From the NCBI RefSeq assembly GCF_014779715.1, contig NZ_JACXYU010000003.1, forward strand, positions 394,924-458,923: 64,000 nt of DNA, in the 5' to 3' direction. How positions within the stretch are numbered: position 1 is the stretch's first letter; each line of letters starts with the position of its first letter. Source of the stretch: Streptomyces chumphonensis (GTDB lineage: Bacteria; Actinomycetota; Actinomycetes; Streptomycetales; Streptomycetaceae). Made by a program: the position numbers and the translations under genes. The notes below the pieces were generated by a model, which was not told where the DNA came from, ran no database searches, and saw only the letters and a program-made list of their open reading frames with translations. Positions 43,282 through 52,076 of this stretch are shown here, one piece after another.

Positions 43282-43983
43282 TTGGGCCTGGCGATCGAGA
43301 GCCGACCGTCGGAGTTGCCGTACATCGAACGGGTGTGGCGCAGCCGCAGTGAGGACGTCGGCCGGATGATGTCCGTCGCGACGTCCCACTGGGAGCTGGT
43401 GTGGTGGGAGCACCGGGGCCGGGCGGAGGCGGCTGTGCTGGGTCCGGAGGCGAAGGCGTCGCGCGCCCCGGTCCCCGGGGACGCTGTCTTCTTCGGCATC
43501 AGTTTCGCGCTGGGGACGTCGATGCCGCACATCCCGGTCAGTCGGCTGGTGGGTGGCACCGCGGCGATCCCGGACGTGACGAGGCGCTCACTGTGGCTGA
43601 AGGGGTCTGCCTGGCACGTTCCCGGCTACGACAACGCCGAGGCGTTCGTGTCGCGGATGGTGCGTGAGGGGATCGTGGACCTGGACCCGGTCGTGCCCGC
43701 CGTGCTCGGCGGCGCCGGCCCGGATGTCTCCGATCGCACCCTGCAGCGGCACTTCGTCGCGGCGACGGGCCTGACCCAGGGCGCGATCCGGCAGATCCAC
43801 CGCGCCCGACAGGCGACGCTGCTGGTTCAGGAGGGGGTGCCGGCCCAGGAGGTCGTGCACCGGCTCGGATACTTCGACCAGCCGCACCTGGCGCGGTCCC
43901 TGAAGCGGTACGTCGGGCGGACCGCCACGCAGCTGAGCGCACCGGACGCGGCGGAGCCGCTGTCGCTTCTGTACAAGACCTGA
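43282..43983 (+). CDS. AraC-family transcriptional regulator
   Basis: 233 residues from a TTG at 43282, preceded by GGGAGGGAAACCGGG. The N-terminal ~150 residues resemble the sensor domain of DUF6597-type AraC proteins (YIERVWRSRSED..., WHVPGYDNAEAFVSRMVREG). The C-terminal ~80 residues hold the AraC helix pair (LTQGAIRQIHRARQATLLVQEGVPAQEVVHRLGYFDQPHLARSLKRYVGRTATQL). It precedes the RibD-like reductase gene by 92 bases in the same direction and may control it. Confidence 0.88.
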   Translation: MGLAIESRPSELPYIERVWRSRSEDVGRMMSVATSHWELVWWEHRGRAEAAVLGPEAKASRAPVPGDAVFFGISFALGTSMPHIPVSRLVGGTAAIPDVTRRSLWLKGSAWHVPGYDNAEAFVSRMVREGIVDLDPVVPAVLGGAGPDVSDRTLQRHFVAATGLTQGAIRQIHRARQATLLVQEGVPAQEVVHRLGYFDQPHLARSLKRYVGRTATQLSAPDAAEPLSLLYKT

Positions 43984-44075
43984 ACCTCCACGGTGTCTAG
44001 TGTTCCTGACGTGGCCGACGGTGTCGGCTCCCGCCCCGCCGGGGGCGTGCACCCCGGATCCACCATGGAGGAATC

Positions 44076-44630
44076 ATGCGCAAGGTCGTCTCGGGCCTGT
44101 TCGTCTCGCTCGACGGTGTCGTCCAGTCTCCGGACGAGTGGCAGTTCGCGTTCGACGAGGAGATGGGTGCCGCGCTGGCCGACACGCTGGAGACGGCCGA
44201 CACGATCCTGCTGGGCGCGGTGACGTTCACCGAGTGGGCCGGATACTGGCCGACGGTGACCAGTGGTGAGGACGCCGGTTTCGCCGAGTGGATCAACACA
44301 TCGCCCAAGCACGTCGTCTCCTCGACGCTGGACAGCGTTGACGACTGGGCGAACAGCACGCTGGTCAAGGGCGACCTCTCGACCGCGGTCAACGAGCTCA
44401 AGGCGGGCGAGGGCAAGGACATCACCGTCGCGGGCAGCCCGACGCTGGTGCGTTCGCTGCTGGAACTGGACCTGCTGGACGAGCTCGTGCTGCTGATCCA
44501 CCCGGTCGTGGCCGGAGGGGGACGCAGCAAGCTGTTCTCCGATGACGCCGCGCTGAAGAGGCTTCGGCTGGTCAGCGCCCAGCCGACCAGCAGTGGCGTG
44601 ATCATCGCGACCTACCGCCCGGCGCGCTGA
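44076..44630 (+). CDS. RibD C-terminal/dihydrofolate reductase-like protein
   Basis: 184 residues from ATG 44076 (TGGAGGAATC upstream). The fold signature is of the bacterial RibD-C/DHFR-like reductases: VSGLFVSLDGVVQSPDEW, ETADTILLGAVTFTEWAGYWP, KDITVAGSPTLVRSLLELDLLDELVLLIHPVVAGGG. These small NADPH-binding proteins are widespread in Streptomyces and mostly of unknown substrate. Likely under the AraC regulator just upstream. Confidence 0.9.
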   Translation: MRKVVSGLFVSLDGVVQSPDEWQFAFDEEMGAALADTLETADTILLGAVTFTEWAGYWPTVTSGEDAGFAEWINTSPKHVVSSTLDSVDDWANSTLVKGDLSTAVNELKAGEGKDITVAGSPTLVRSLLELDLLDELVLLIHPVVAGGGRSKLFSDDAALKRLRLVSAQPTSSGVIIATYRPAR

Positions 44631-44636
44631 GCGCGT

Positions 44637-44675
44637 GAGGCCCGCCACGGCCCCGGTGCCGCGGCGGGCGGCCTC
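44637..44675 (+). terminator. Probable terminator after the reductase gene
   Basis: GAGGCCCGCC (44637-44646) pairs with GGCGGGCGGCCTC (44663-44675) with a small bulge, 6 bases after the stop codon. Confidence 0.55.
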
Positions 44676-44918
44676 GTGCGGACCGCCCGCCCCAGCGTTA
44701 CGGGGCGGTGCGGGCGGCGTGGGCACGGCGCCGAAGGCCGCACCGGGTGAGGCGGCCCGGGACCTGCCGGGTCCCGGTGGTTCCCGGACGCATGGACATG
44801 GGGTACTTGACCCTCGGTTCCGCCCGAGGATCCGGACCGTGCGCGCGCCGTCGAGCGACCAACGGCCCGCGAGCGCGCCCCCTACCGCCGGAAGGACCGA
44901 AGTCCGAGCCGCGGAGCG

Positions 44919-45640
44919 TCACGCGCGGCGATCCCCCCGAACGCACGCGCCCAACTTCTCGAGGGCCACTCGGAGGGTCTTCGGAGGTGTGCTCGCGTAG
45001 CCGAGGACGATGGCGGGTGGACCCGTCCGGGGGGCTACCCCTGTGGGGAACTGGTTGCCGGGGGTCGTGAGCACCGCGCGGGCCCCGCTCGCGGCCAGCA
45101 GGTCCACCCGTATCCCGTCCTCGTCCACGAGGATGCCCACCGGCCGCAGACCCGCGCCCGCGATGAACTCCCACTCGCCCGGGTGCCCGGGGTCCTCGAC
45201 GGCCAGTGTGTCGTGGCCGCGTTCCCGCAGCACCTTGCACAGCAGCGCCAAGCCCTGCGCGAACCCGGCTGTGACCATGAGGTTCTCGGGCCTGGCGTGT
45301 ACCCCGCGTACCCGCCCCAGGTAGCCGATCAGGACGTGCCCGGCCTGTGGCACGCCGCTGGGCGGTGAGTAGCCCGGTTCGGCGCCGCCCGCGTCCGCCG
45401 GCACCGCGGTGACCGAGCGGATCCAGTCCTGTCGCGGGAAGGCCGCGATGTCGGACGTACCGGTGCGCAGGTCCCAGGTGCCCTCGGGGACGTCCACGGG
45501 GCCGGGGAGCAGGGAGGACGCGGGGCCGGGCGGCGGCTTGGCGCTCTGCCCCGTATCTGCGTGACTGGCGGCAGCCGTGCCGTGCGGTCCACGGTGAGGG
45601 CGAGGTGCCAGGGCACGTGGCCTCCTCCTGGTCCGGTGAA
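44919..45640 (-). pseudogene. Broken MocR-type (GntR/aminotransferase) regulator
   Basis: The leftward reading gives recognisable MocR aminotransferase-domain segments (DIAAFPRQDWIRSV, AGYLGRVRGVHARPENLMVT, AGFAQGLALLCKVLRERG, LTTPGNQFPTGV). It then jumps directly to a C-terminal-like end (PPAIVLGYASTPPKTLRVALEKLG), so roughly 170 residues including the PLP-lysine region are missing. The N-terminal GntR helix-turn-helix survives only as scraps in another frame (WHLALTVDRTARLPPVTQI). The gene is therefore dead through an internal deletion and at least one frameshift. Intact relatives are ~450-480 residues. Boundaries are approximate. Confidence 0.75.
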
Positions 45641-45877
45641 GTGGCATGGACGAAGAGCTACCCCGTTCGATGAAGTCCCCTTGTGCTGACATTCTCGCGC
45701 AACTATGCCTCCAGACGGGCCTCTTGACGGGAGCGCGGAAGCGGGCGGTGGGCGCTGGCGCGAGGCATCGGCCGGTGAGCGTCGATCGACTCTCGGCCAC
45801 CCCTCGTGCGCCTCCGGCACGTGGGCTGTCGGCGAGGTGCGGCCTCTGCCGGCCGAACGAGGCCGTGCAGCGAGCGG

Positions 45878-46010
45878 GAGACGTGCATCTCCGGCAAGAC
45901 CAGGCAGAACGCCGTCAAGGCCATGATCGTCACGCGCACGGCCGGTTGCCGTTCCGCGACCCGGTCAGGCCCGGTAGCGGCGCGCACGTCAACCAGGACC
46001 CTCCGCGGTT
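45878..46010 (+). pseudogene. Remnant of an IS5-type (DDE) transposase
   Basis: A short rightward stretch translates to ETCISGKTRQNAVKAMIVT followed by degraded text. This resembles the (V/I)SGKxRQNxVKAxVxTD segment of HARBI1/IS5-like DDE transposases, which is normally followed by a TRPGSxxD motif, here RSGPVAARTS. No start, stop or inverted repeats remain. It marks an old insertion between the dead MocR gene and the HxlR gene. Confidence 0.5.
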
Positions 46011-46133
46011 GTACAACAAGGCCCTGGATCCGGGCCCCAGGGGCTTGGACCCGTGGCGTGTCAAACGGCACGCGTGCGGTAGCTCTTCCACCCGAGCGGC
46101 GCCGACCTGTGCCGGTCCCGGCCGGTCCCGAGG

Positions 46134-46595
46134 TCATGATCCGACCTTGCGCACCTGGGTGGTGTCGGGAGTGAGTAGGCTGCCGTCGCCGCCCGTGGGG
46201 GAGACGTCCGGCACCGGCTCTCCGTGCTGGTCGACCAGCACGGAGTGGGTCTCGCCGGGGGCGAAGGCGTGCCGTTCCCCCCACTGCCGCAGGGTGACGA
46301 TCACGGGGAAGAGGTCGCGGCCGGCGTCCGTCAGCACGTACTCGCGGCGACGCCCCGACGGTGCGGTGCGCTGGGCGACGAACCCGTGTGCGGTGAGCTT
46401 GCGCAGGCGGTCGGTGAGGATGTTGCGGGCGATGCCGGTGCGGCGCTGGAACTCGGTGAACGAGCGCGCTCCGTCCATCGCGTCGCGGATGACGAGCAGG
46501 CTCCACCTGTCGCCGACGAGGTCGAGCGTGCGAGCGACGGGGCAGTCCGGGTCGGACCACTCGCCGTCCCGGGCGGTTGCGGCGATGCGCGGCAT
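46134..46595 (-). CDS. HxlR-family transcriptional regulator
   Basis: 153 residues from ATG 46595 behind GGGAGGTGTC. The HxlR winged helix is clear: CPVARTLDLVGDRWSLLVIRDAM, SFTEFQRRTGIARNILTDRLRKLTAHGFVAQR and RREYVLTDAGRDLFPVI, with a Cys near residue 17 as in redox- or quinone-sensing members. The C-terminal ~35 residues are a variable tail. It is divergent from an MFS exporter gene 87 bases away and most likely represses it. Confidence 0.93.
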   Translation of the reverse strand: MPRIAATARDGEWSDPDCPVARTLDLVGDRWSLLVIRDAMDGARSFTEFQRRTGIARNILTDRLRKLTAHGFVAQRTAPSGRRREYVLTDAGRDLFPVIVTLRQWGERHAFAPGETHSVLVDQHGEPVPDVSPTGGDGSLLTPDTTQVRKVGS

Positions 46596-46682
46596 GACAC
46601 CTCCCGAAGAGTTGCGTATTGAAACCATCATGCCGTAGCGTCGAATCAGTTGCAATTTGCTACTTATCGAGGCTGGAGTGCG
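46596..46682. promoter_or_regulatory. Divergent HxlR/MFS promoter region with repeated AGTTGC elements
   Basis: The AT-rich gap between the two start codons has AGTTGCGTATT (46610-46620) and AGTTGCAATTT (46649-46659) about 39 bases apart, in the same orientation. These are candidate HxlR binding sites overlapping both promoters. Confidence 0.45.
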
Positions 46683-47933
46683 ATGGACTTCGCAATGAAC
46701 GCGTGGCGGCGGCTGCTGCTCGCAGTGGTGTGCGGCGTTGCGGTGGCGAGCATCTACGCCGCGCAGCCGGCCCTGGAACCGATGGGACGCGATCTCGGCT
46801 TCTCGCCGGAACTCACCGGCTGGATCGTCGCGACGGGCCAGCTGGGCTACCTCGTGGGGCTGATGCTCCTGGTCCCGCTCGGCGACGTGGCCGACCGGCG
46901 ACGACTCATCGCCGCGCACCTCGCGCTGACGGCTCTGGGCCTCCTCCTGACCGCGGTCGCGTCCACGACGTGGATCGCGATCGTGGGCCTCGCCGTGGCC
47001 GGCTTGTTCGCCGTGGTGGTACAGACCACCGTGGCCTACGCCGCCTCGGCGTCGCCCCCGGCCGAGCGCGGCCGGAACATCGGGGTCGTGACCTCCGGTG
47101 TCGTCGTCGGCATCCTGGGTGCCCGGGTCGTCACCGGCACCCTCGCCGAAGTGGCCGGCTGGCGGAGCGTCTACGCCGTACTGGCGCTGCTCTCACTCGG
47201 TCTGGCGGCGCTCGTCCTGGCCGTGCTGCCGCAGGAGCAGCGACCGCCCCGAACCTCCGGGCACGGGCAGGCCGTGGCCTCCTTGGGCGGGCTCTTCAGG
47301 GACCGCACCCTCTTCACCCGCGGACTCATCGCCTTCTTCCTGTTCGCGTCGTTCGGGACGCTGTGGAGCGGGCTCGCCCTCCCCCTCGCCGGTTCCCCGT
47401 GGCAGCTGAGCGAGAGCCAGATCGGGCTGTTCGGCATCGCCGGACTCGCCGGCGCACTGGGCGCTGCCCGCGCGGGGCGGTGGGCGGACGCCGGTAGGGC
47501 GGCGCCCGTCATCGGTCTCGCCCTCACCCTGCTCATCCTCTCGTGGGCGACGATCGCGCAGCTGCCGTGGTCCCTGTGGCTGCTCGTGGTCGGAGTGATC
47601 CTGCTCGACTTCGCGGTTCAGGCCGTGCACGTCAGCAACCAGCATCAACTCGCCGTCGTACACGCGGACCGCACAAGCAGTGTCATCGGCAGCTACATGG
47701 TCTTCTACTCGCTCGGCTCCGCCCTCGGTGCCGCCGCGACCACCGCCGTCTTCTCCGCACACGGCTGGGGCGGCGCCAGCGTCCTCGGCGCCGCCTTCGC
47801 GACCTGCGCGCTGGCCGTATGGGCGCTCGACCGACGCGTCCCATCGGTCGACACCCACCTCCGGCCCGGTACGGCGGAACCGCGCCCGGCGCGGACGCAG
47901 GCCGACGCCGCGCCGGAACACCTGCTGAAGTAG
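46683..47933 (+). CDS. MFS efflux transporter
   Basis: 416 residues from ATG 46683. Twelve hydrophobic segments in two groups of six. The motif-A loop between TM2 and TM3 is GDVADRRRLIAAH, and motif C-like GVVTSGVVVGILGARVV lies in TM5, the pattern of drug/arabinose-type exporters. The C-terminal ~40 residues are cytoplasmic. Divergent from the HxlR regulator, a standard inducible efflux arrangement. The substrate is unknown. Confidence 0.93.
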   Translation: MDFAMNAWRRLLLAVVCGVAVASIYAAQPALEPMGRDLGFSPELTGWIVATGQLGYLVGLMLLVPLGDVADRRRLIAAHLALTALGLLLTAVASTTWIAIVGLAVAGLFAVVVQTTVAYAASASPPAERGRNIGVVTSGVVVGILGARVVTGTLAEVAGWRSVYAVLALLSLGLAALVLAVLPQEQRPPRTSGHGQAVASLGGLFRDRTLFTRGLIAFFLFASFGTLWSGLALPLAGSPWQLSESQIGLFGIAGLAGALGAARAGRWADAGRAAPVIGLALTLLILSWATIAQLPWSLWLLVVGVILLDFAVQAVHVSNQHQLAVVHADRTSSVIGSYMVFYSLGSALGAAATTAVFSAHGWGGASVLGAAFATCALAVWALDRRVPSVDTHLRPGTAEPRPARTQADAAPEHLLK

Positions 47934-48235
47934 CCGGGTGCCCTCACACCTCCCCGGGCCGGCCCGCCGCCTAGCGGCCACACTGAAGTCGGTGTCGCAG
48001 GGCTTGGTCCAGGGCCCTTCGCTTCGCGGTGAAGGCTGTCCCCTGCAGACGCGGGGCCACGCAGCGTGCAACACCGGTGTGCAGCAGAGTCCGCGTTGCA
48101 CCTTTGACCTACCAGGACATCGGCCGAATCATGGCCACAGCGCCGAACCGCGGACCCTCAAGATGCCCGGAGTCCGCTCACGACATAAGACGGCGTCCGG
48201 GTCGGCCGGGGGAATCGGCACCGGCCTCGCTCAGG
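47934..48235. other. Gene-free stretch after the MFS gene
   Basis: About 300 bases of lower-quality coding signal. No gene, hairpin or recognisable remnant can be supported here. Confidence 0.4.
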
Positions 48236-48292
48236 TCAGGCCCAGCTCCGCGAGTACGGCGAGCTGATCGGCGCTCAACCGGTCCCTTTCAG
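48236..48292 (-). pseudogene. Possible scrap of a helicase-associated-domain gene
   Basis: The leftward translation PERDRLSADQLAVLAELGLT followed by a stop looks like the end of a helicase-associated (HA) domain (LxxDQxAxLAELG). A longer example of the same end stands at the right edge of the window. Only ~20 residues survive. Confidence 0.3.
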
Positions 48293-48621
48293 GAGGTAGG
48301 GGTGGTCCGGTGTTCTTGAGCTCGTTTCCAGCCTCGCTGGATGTGTCGGGTTTGCCATGCGTAGATCGGCATCATGCACAGGAGCGCGAGTGCGTCCCAG
48401 GGTGAGGGGATGACCCGGAACATGGCGACCGTGGTGGCGGCACTCACCAGGGCGAACAGCCACCACTGAAGGCTGCCCAGCACGTACCCGACGCCCCACC
48501 CACCCGGCGGGTCAGCCCTTCGGCCCTCGGCGCTCTCTCCCCGTCCCGTAAGCCTGCACGCTAGCGCGGGGCCGACTGGGCGCGGTACGCCACTGCGGGA
48601 AACGATAGAGCGCGCCCCCAT
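48289..48621 (-). CDS. Possible small membrane protein
   Basis: An open frame of up to 110 residues whose last ~70 (WGVGYVLGSLQWWLFALVSAATTVAMFRV, DALALLCMMPIYAWQTRHIQRGWKRAQ) contain two convincing membrane segments and a basic tail. The first ~40 residues look non-coding, so the true start is unclear; no ribosome-binding site fits well. Not recognised. It sits among mobile-element debris and may be a surviving minor gene. Confidence 0.35.
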   Translation of the reverse strand: MGARSIVSRSGVPRPVGPALACRLTGRGESAEGRRADPPGGWGVGYVLGSLQWWLFALVSAATTVAMFRVIPSPWDALALLCMMPIYAWQTRHIQRGWKRAQEHRTTPTS

Positions 48622-48641
48622 GCCGGCCCGGACGGCCTAGT

Positions 48642-48843
48642 CCCGCTGACCTGCAACGAGATCCAGCGCCTGTTCATCACGGTCGCCGTCGAGCAGCTCC
48701 ACGATGTGGCCCACCGACTCGGCTGGTCCGATTGGCGACGACGCCACCAGGCGCGATCACGAGCAAGCCACTACCGGCGACAACTGAGGCCGTCACTTCG
48801 AAGTGCCGTGCTGGTAGGGGCGGGGGGCGAACCCCGTCCTCGT
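48642..48843 (+). pseudogene. C-terminal remnant of a transposase (IS701-like)
   Basis: Rightward translation from 48642 gives PLTCNEIQRLFITVAVEQL, DVAHRLGWSDWRRRHQARSR and ASHYRRQ, very like the C-terminus of actinobacterial IS701-type transposases (PLTxNEIxRLF, then RWSxWRRRHQxxAxxxHYRR). A stop lies directly upstream and nothing of the catalytic core remains. Confidence 0.55.
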
Positions 48844-49403
48844 CACTGACCCACTCTTCCGTCAACGCACTCGCGCAGCAGGTCGGCGTGCCCGCAGTGA
48901 CGGGCATACTCCTCGATCCTGTGCACCATCAGCTCCCGAACTGCGATCTTGTCCTTCCCTACCCGCTCGCTCAGATCCGGGTGCTCGGCCAGCGCAGCGT
49001 CGGTCGCGGCCTGCTCCCGCTCCATGTCGGAGAATGCGGCGTCGACCACGGCCTGCTCGGCGACCGCTCCGTGGAAGTCCGCGTCCTTCTCGCCGTACAG
49101 CTTCGGCAGCGGGTCACCGTCGGTGATCCAGTTGTGCCAGTCCCGTTCCACCTCGGCGAGATGCCGGACCAGGCCGAGCAGCGACATCGTCGACGGCGGA
49201 ACCGACCGACGAGCCAGTTGCTCCGCATCCAGGCCCTCGCATTTCATCCGCAACGTCAGGCGGTAGTCCGTCAGGAAGTCCTTCAGCGTCGCCAGCTCAC
49301 CCTCCGGACTGGCCCCATCTTTGTTGCGGGGGTCGTCGTCCGGGTCGGCCCACATGTCTGGGTAGACGGTTGCAGGGCTCCATCGCGTGGGTTGATCACT
49401 CAT
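48843..49403 (-). CDS. DinB/DUF664-family protein (mycothiol-dependent transferase fold)
   Basis: 186 residues from ATG 49403 (an ATG three codons upstream is also possible; no strong ribosome-binding site). DUF664/DinB_2 features are: LKDFLTDYRLTLRMKCEGLDAEQLARRSVPPSTMSLLGLVRHLAEVERDW with the first metal His, then VRELMVHRIEEYARHCGHADLLRECVDG with the second His pair. Family members bind a metal and use mycothiol in detoxification; the substrate is unknown. The IS element lies 52 bases upstream of its start. Confidence 0.9.
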   Translation of the reverse strand: MSDQPTRWSPATVYPDMWADPDDDPRNKDGASPEGELATLKDFLTDYRLTLRMKCEGLDAEQLARRSVPPSTMSLLGLVRHLAEVERDWHNWITDGDPLPKLYGEKDADFHGAVAEQAVVDAAFSDMEREQAATDAALAEHPDLSERVGKDKIAVRELMVHRIEEYARHCGHADLLRECVDGRVGQ

Positions 49404-49455
49404 GCGTTGCATAGTCGTCCGTGACGGCCCGAGTTCGCTACTGACTTTTCCCTTG

Positions 49456-49480
49456 AGACCGTGTCCTACGTGGTGAGGCG
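49456..49480 (+). repeat. Left terminal inverted repeat of the IS element
   Basis: 25 bases identical to the reverse complement of 50298-50322. It contains the stop codon of the transposase. Confidence 0.93.
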
Positions 49481-50283
49481 GACGAGCCGCTTGTAGCAGC
49501 AGAGGGTGGCGGCGAGGCTGAGAAAGGCCAGGTAGTTGCGGGGATCTCGCTGGTAGCGAGGACTCAGACGGCGGTAGCCGGACAGCCAGGACATGGTGCG
49601 CTCGATGACCCAGCGGCGGCGCCCTAATCGTTCGCTGGACTCGATGCCCTTGCGGGCGATGCGCACGCCGATCCGCTTGCCGCGGAGCCATCTGCGCAGG
49701 TCGGCCCGGTCGTAGGCTTTGTCCGCATGCAGGCGCTGGGGCTTGAAGTACCGGCCGCGGTGGGGGTCGTGTCTCGTTTGGTGACCCTCCACCATCGGCT
49801 TCAGCCCTTCGCTGTCGTGGGTGTTGCCGGCCGAGACACCGACGAGGAGGGGCAGGCCGTTCGCGTCCGACAGGACGTGCATCTTGGAACCCGGCTTGCC
49901 CCGGTCCACAGGGCTCGGACCTGTATGTTCGCCCCCTTTTTCGCCCTCACGTGGGCGGTGTCGAGGACGACGCGGGTGACGTCGAGGAGGCCGGCGTCGT
50001 CGAGCCGGTGCAGCACGGCCTCGTGCAGCCGCCCCCAGACGCCGGCCCTCGACCAGATGAGGAACCGCCGGTGGGCGGTCGACTTCGATATCCCGAAGCA
50101 GGGCGGCAACGCACGCCAGGCGCAGCCGGACACCAGGACGTAGATGATCGCGGCGAACAGCGTCTCATCAGGTGTGTCCTGTGTTCCGCCGCCCTGCGGC
50201 CGCACCTTCGACGGCGGGATCAGCGGCTTCGCGATCTCCCACAACCCGTCCGGAACAATCCAACTCCACGTACCCCGCCCCAT
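49466..50283 (-). CDS. IS5-family transposase, two frames joined by -1 frameshifting
   Basis: The first frame starts at ATG 50283 (MGRGTWSWIVPDGLWEIAKP) and carries the N-terminal helix-turn-helix and the first DDE Asp (VVLDTAHVRAKKG). The second frame (MDRGKPGSKMHVLSDANGLP, ADKAYD, RKGIESSERLGRRRWVIERTMSWLSGYRRL) carries the second Asp and the final Glu and ends at 49466. On the coding strand the frames meet at AAAAAGGGGG, a classic slippery site. A -1 shift there gives continuous family-like sequence (KKG-GEHTGPSPVDRGKPGSK). Both catalytic parts are intact, so the element may still move. Confidence 0.9.
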
Positions 50284-50297
50284 GAACGAACCAACGA

Positions 50298-50322
50298 CGC
50301 CTCACCACGTAGGACACGGTCT
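50298..50322 (-). repeat. Right terminal inverted repeat of the IS element
   Basis: 25 bases identical to the reverse complement of 49456-49480. It lies 14 bases upstream of the transposase start codon. Confidence 0.93.
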
Positions 50323-51333
50323 AAGGCCTCGGGCTCGGTGCCGAACTGCTGCCGTAGCGCGGGCGCTTCGCGTCCCGAGGCGGCCGTGGCGGTCCGGACG
50401 GCGCGCGCCAGCAATCGCGTGAGCGCCACGTCGAAGTTCCGGGCGTCGGGGTCCAGGCCGCGCAGCTCCGCGAGGAGGCCGGTCGGCCGGGTCGTACGGC
50501 ACAACCGGTCGCGGACGGCGGGTAGTTCACCGGAAGGGTGAGCACAGGGTGACCTGCCGGTCGGACCGGCACAGTACGAGGGCGGCATCCACGGCGGACA
50601 GCTTGCTGCCGAGGACCAGCACTCTGGCGTCGCCGGGCAGGGCCCGCAGCCGCTCCGTGGGGTAGGGGCCGATCAGCAGATCCGGATGGTCGGCGTGCTC
50701 ACGCAGCACCTCGGGCAGGAGCGGTTGGTCGCCCCCGACCGCCACCACCACATCGGTTGCCTCCAGTGCGCTGCCGTCGCTCAGCGTGATCCGATACCTG
50801 TCAGCCGGGTGATGTGCCCGGCGTACGGTGTGAGCCCGTGCGGCCACGTGACGCATGTGGATGCCCCGGGCCTTGAGCTCCCGCTGCGCCCGCGCGAACC
50901 GCTCCCGGCAGTAGTGTGCGACCAGCGCACGCGGCACGAAGTCGGAGCGGCCCACGGGCCAGCCCCGCGCCGCCAGGTAGCACTGGAGGTCGGAGCGGTT
51001 GGCGCGGTGCAGAGCGGTGACGTCAACCGAGGTGTTGCAGCGCAGCTTCGGGTCGGTGGTGCCGAAGGCCAGGCCGAATCCGACCGGCCGTGGGTCCACC
51101 ACCGTAACCGTCTCGGGTCGGAAACCGGCGTCCTTCGCCAACTGGTGCAGCACCGCCGTCGCGGCGGCTCCGCCGCCGATCACTACGAGTTGCCCACACG
51201 CGGTGAGGGGGTGGCCGTTCGCTGCGGGCTTCTCGTTCCTCGCCGTTCGCGACGTACGCGGGGTGCGGTGCTTGTCATCGCGACTGAAGGGACGCGAGGG
51301 AACCACGATGGGGAGGGACGCTGTGTCAGCCAT
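50323..51333 (-). pseudogene. FAD/NAD(P)-binding oxidoreductase, frameshifted and cut by IS
   Basis: It starts at ATG 51333, overlapping the thioesterase stop. The N-terminal Rossmann fold (LVVIGGGAAATAVLHQLAKDAG, VTVVDPRPVGFGLAFGTTDPKLRCNTS) and a second dinucleotide motif (DARVLVLGSKLSAVDAALVL) match the NAD_binding_9 flavoprotein family. The frame stops at VTLCSPFR (50527), but one base off it continues as CAHPSGELPAVRDRLCRTTRP...REAPALRQQFGTEPEAL up to the IS right end at 50322. One frameshift plus the IS insertion therefore break it, and no 3' part is found beyond the IS. It would have been the last leftward gene of the second biosynthetic locus, perhaps an oxidative tailoring step. Confidence 0.85.
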
Positions 51334-52015
51334 GGTTGCGCACCTCGTGCACCCACGCGGCGAAGTCGGGATGGTTCAGCAGGTCCGAATGACCGCCCGG
51401 GAACGTCCGGCGGGTGCACCCCTGGACGCTGGCGCCGTCCCACGCGCCGTTTCCGCTGGTGGACGTCAGCGGGTCCTCCTCGCCCCTTGCGGCAAAGATC
51501 GGACACCGCACCTTCCGATGGTCCGCCGCCGAGAACTCCTTGAGCAACCGCAGGTCCTGCACTGCGGTGTCGACGACGATGCTCCGCCACTCGTCGGCCT
51601 CGTCCGGCAGGAGAGCGGGATCGATACCGTGCAGGTAGTCGGCAGCCTCCGACCGACTTCCAACCGCGGAGTCGGGCACCGTGAGGAGGCTCGGCGCGGT
51701 GGCGCCGACGACGACCAGCGCGGATACCTCCGTTCCGAGCTCCTCCAATTCCGCTGCGGTGGCATGGGCGACGTAGGCGCCGAAGCTGTGTCCGACGAGC
51801 ACGGGGCGATGCGGCCGCCAACGCATCACCTGGGTGCCGCACGCCTCCACGACGCCCGAGAACGATGTGGCCGCCGTGCCGAAGCTTTTGCCGAAACGGC
51901 CCGGATACCGGGCGAGCCGTGCGGCGGGCCCCAACTGGCGCAGCAACGGCTTGAGCTCGGTCCCGAACGAGCCGGCGCCCGGAAACACGACGACGCCGGG
52001 GCTCTCGGCACTCAC
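51326..52015 (-). CDS. Type II thioesterase
   Basis: 229 residues from GTG 52015 behind GGGGGAGGATGCA. An alpha/beta hydrolase of the NRPS/PKS editing type: VVVFPGAGSFGTELKPLLRQL at the start (FPGAG oxyanion element), nucleophile S77 in VLVGHSFGAYVA, catalytic Asp in ARGEEDPLTS and catalytic His in FPGGHSDLL. It removes mis-primed acyl or aminoacyl groups from carrier proteins. Encoded 61 bases after the Asn-synthetase-like gene; its partners are the A-PCP didomain and the discrete ACP of the locus. Confidence 0.92.
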   Translation of the reverse strand: MSAESPGVVVFPGAGSFGTELKPLLRQLGPAARLARYPGRFGKSFGTAATSFSGVVEACGTQVMRWRPHRPVLVGHSFGAYVAHATAAELEELGTEVSALVVVGATAPSLLTVPDSAVGSRSEAADYLHGIDPALLPDEADEWRSIVVDTAVQDLRLLKEFSAADHRKVRCPIFAARGEEDPLTSTSGNGAWDGASVQGCTRRTFPGGHSDLLNHPDFAAWVHEVRNHG

Positions 52016-52076
52016 TGCATCCTCCCCCTTCTCCCCCCACGCTCCGGCGAACGCGGGTGCGTGACCGCTTCGGCGA

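Larger units (their letters stand above)
49456..50322 (-). mobile_element. IS5-family insertion sequence (IS427-like group), 867 bases
   Basis: Perfect 25-base terminal inverted repeats (49456-49480 and 50298-50322, ends AGACCGTGTCC) enclose one transposase gene in two overlapping frames. Flanking bases (CTTG on the left, AAGG on the right) show no matching target duplication, which suggests that a deletion or recombination removed DNA next to the left end. The element truncates the oxidoreductase gene of the second biosynthetic locus. Confidence 0.95.
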
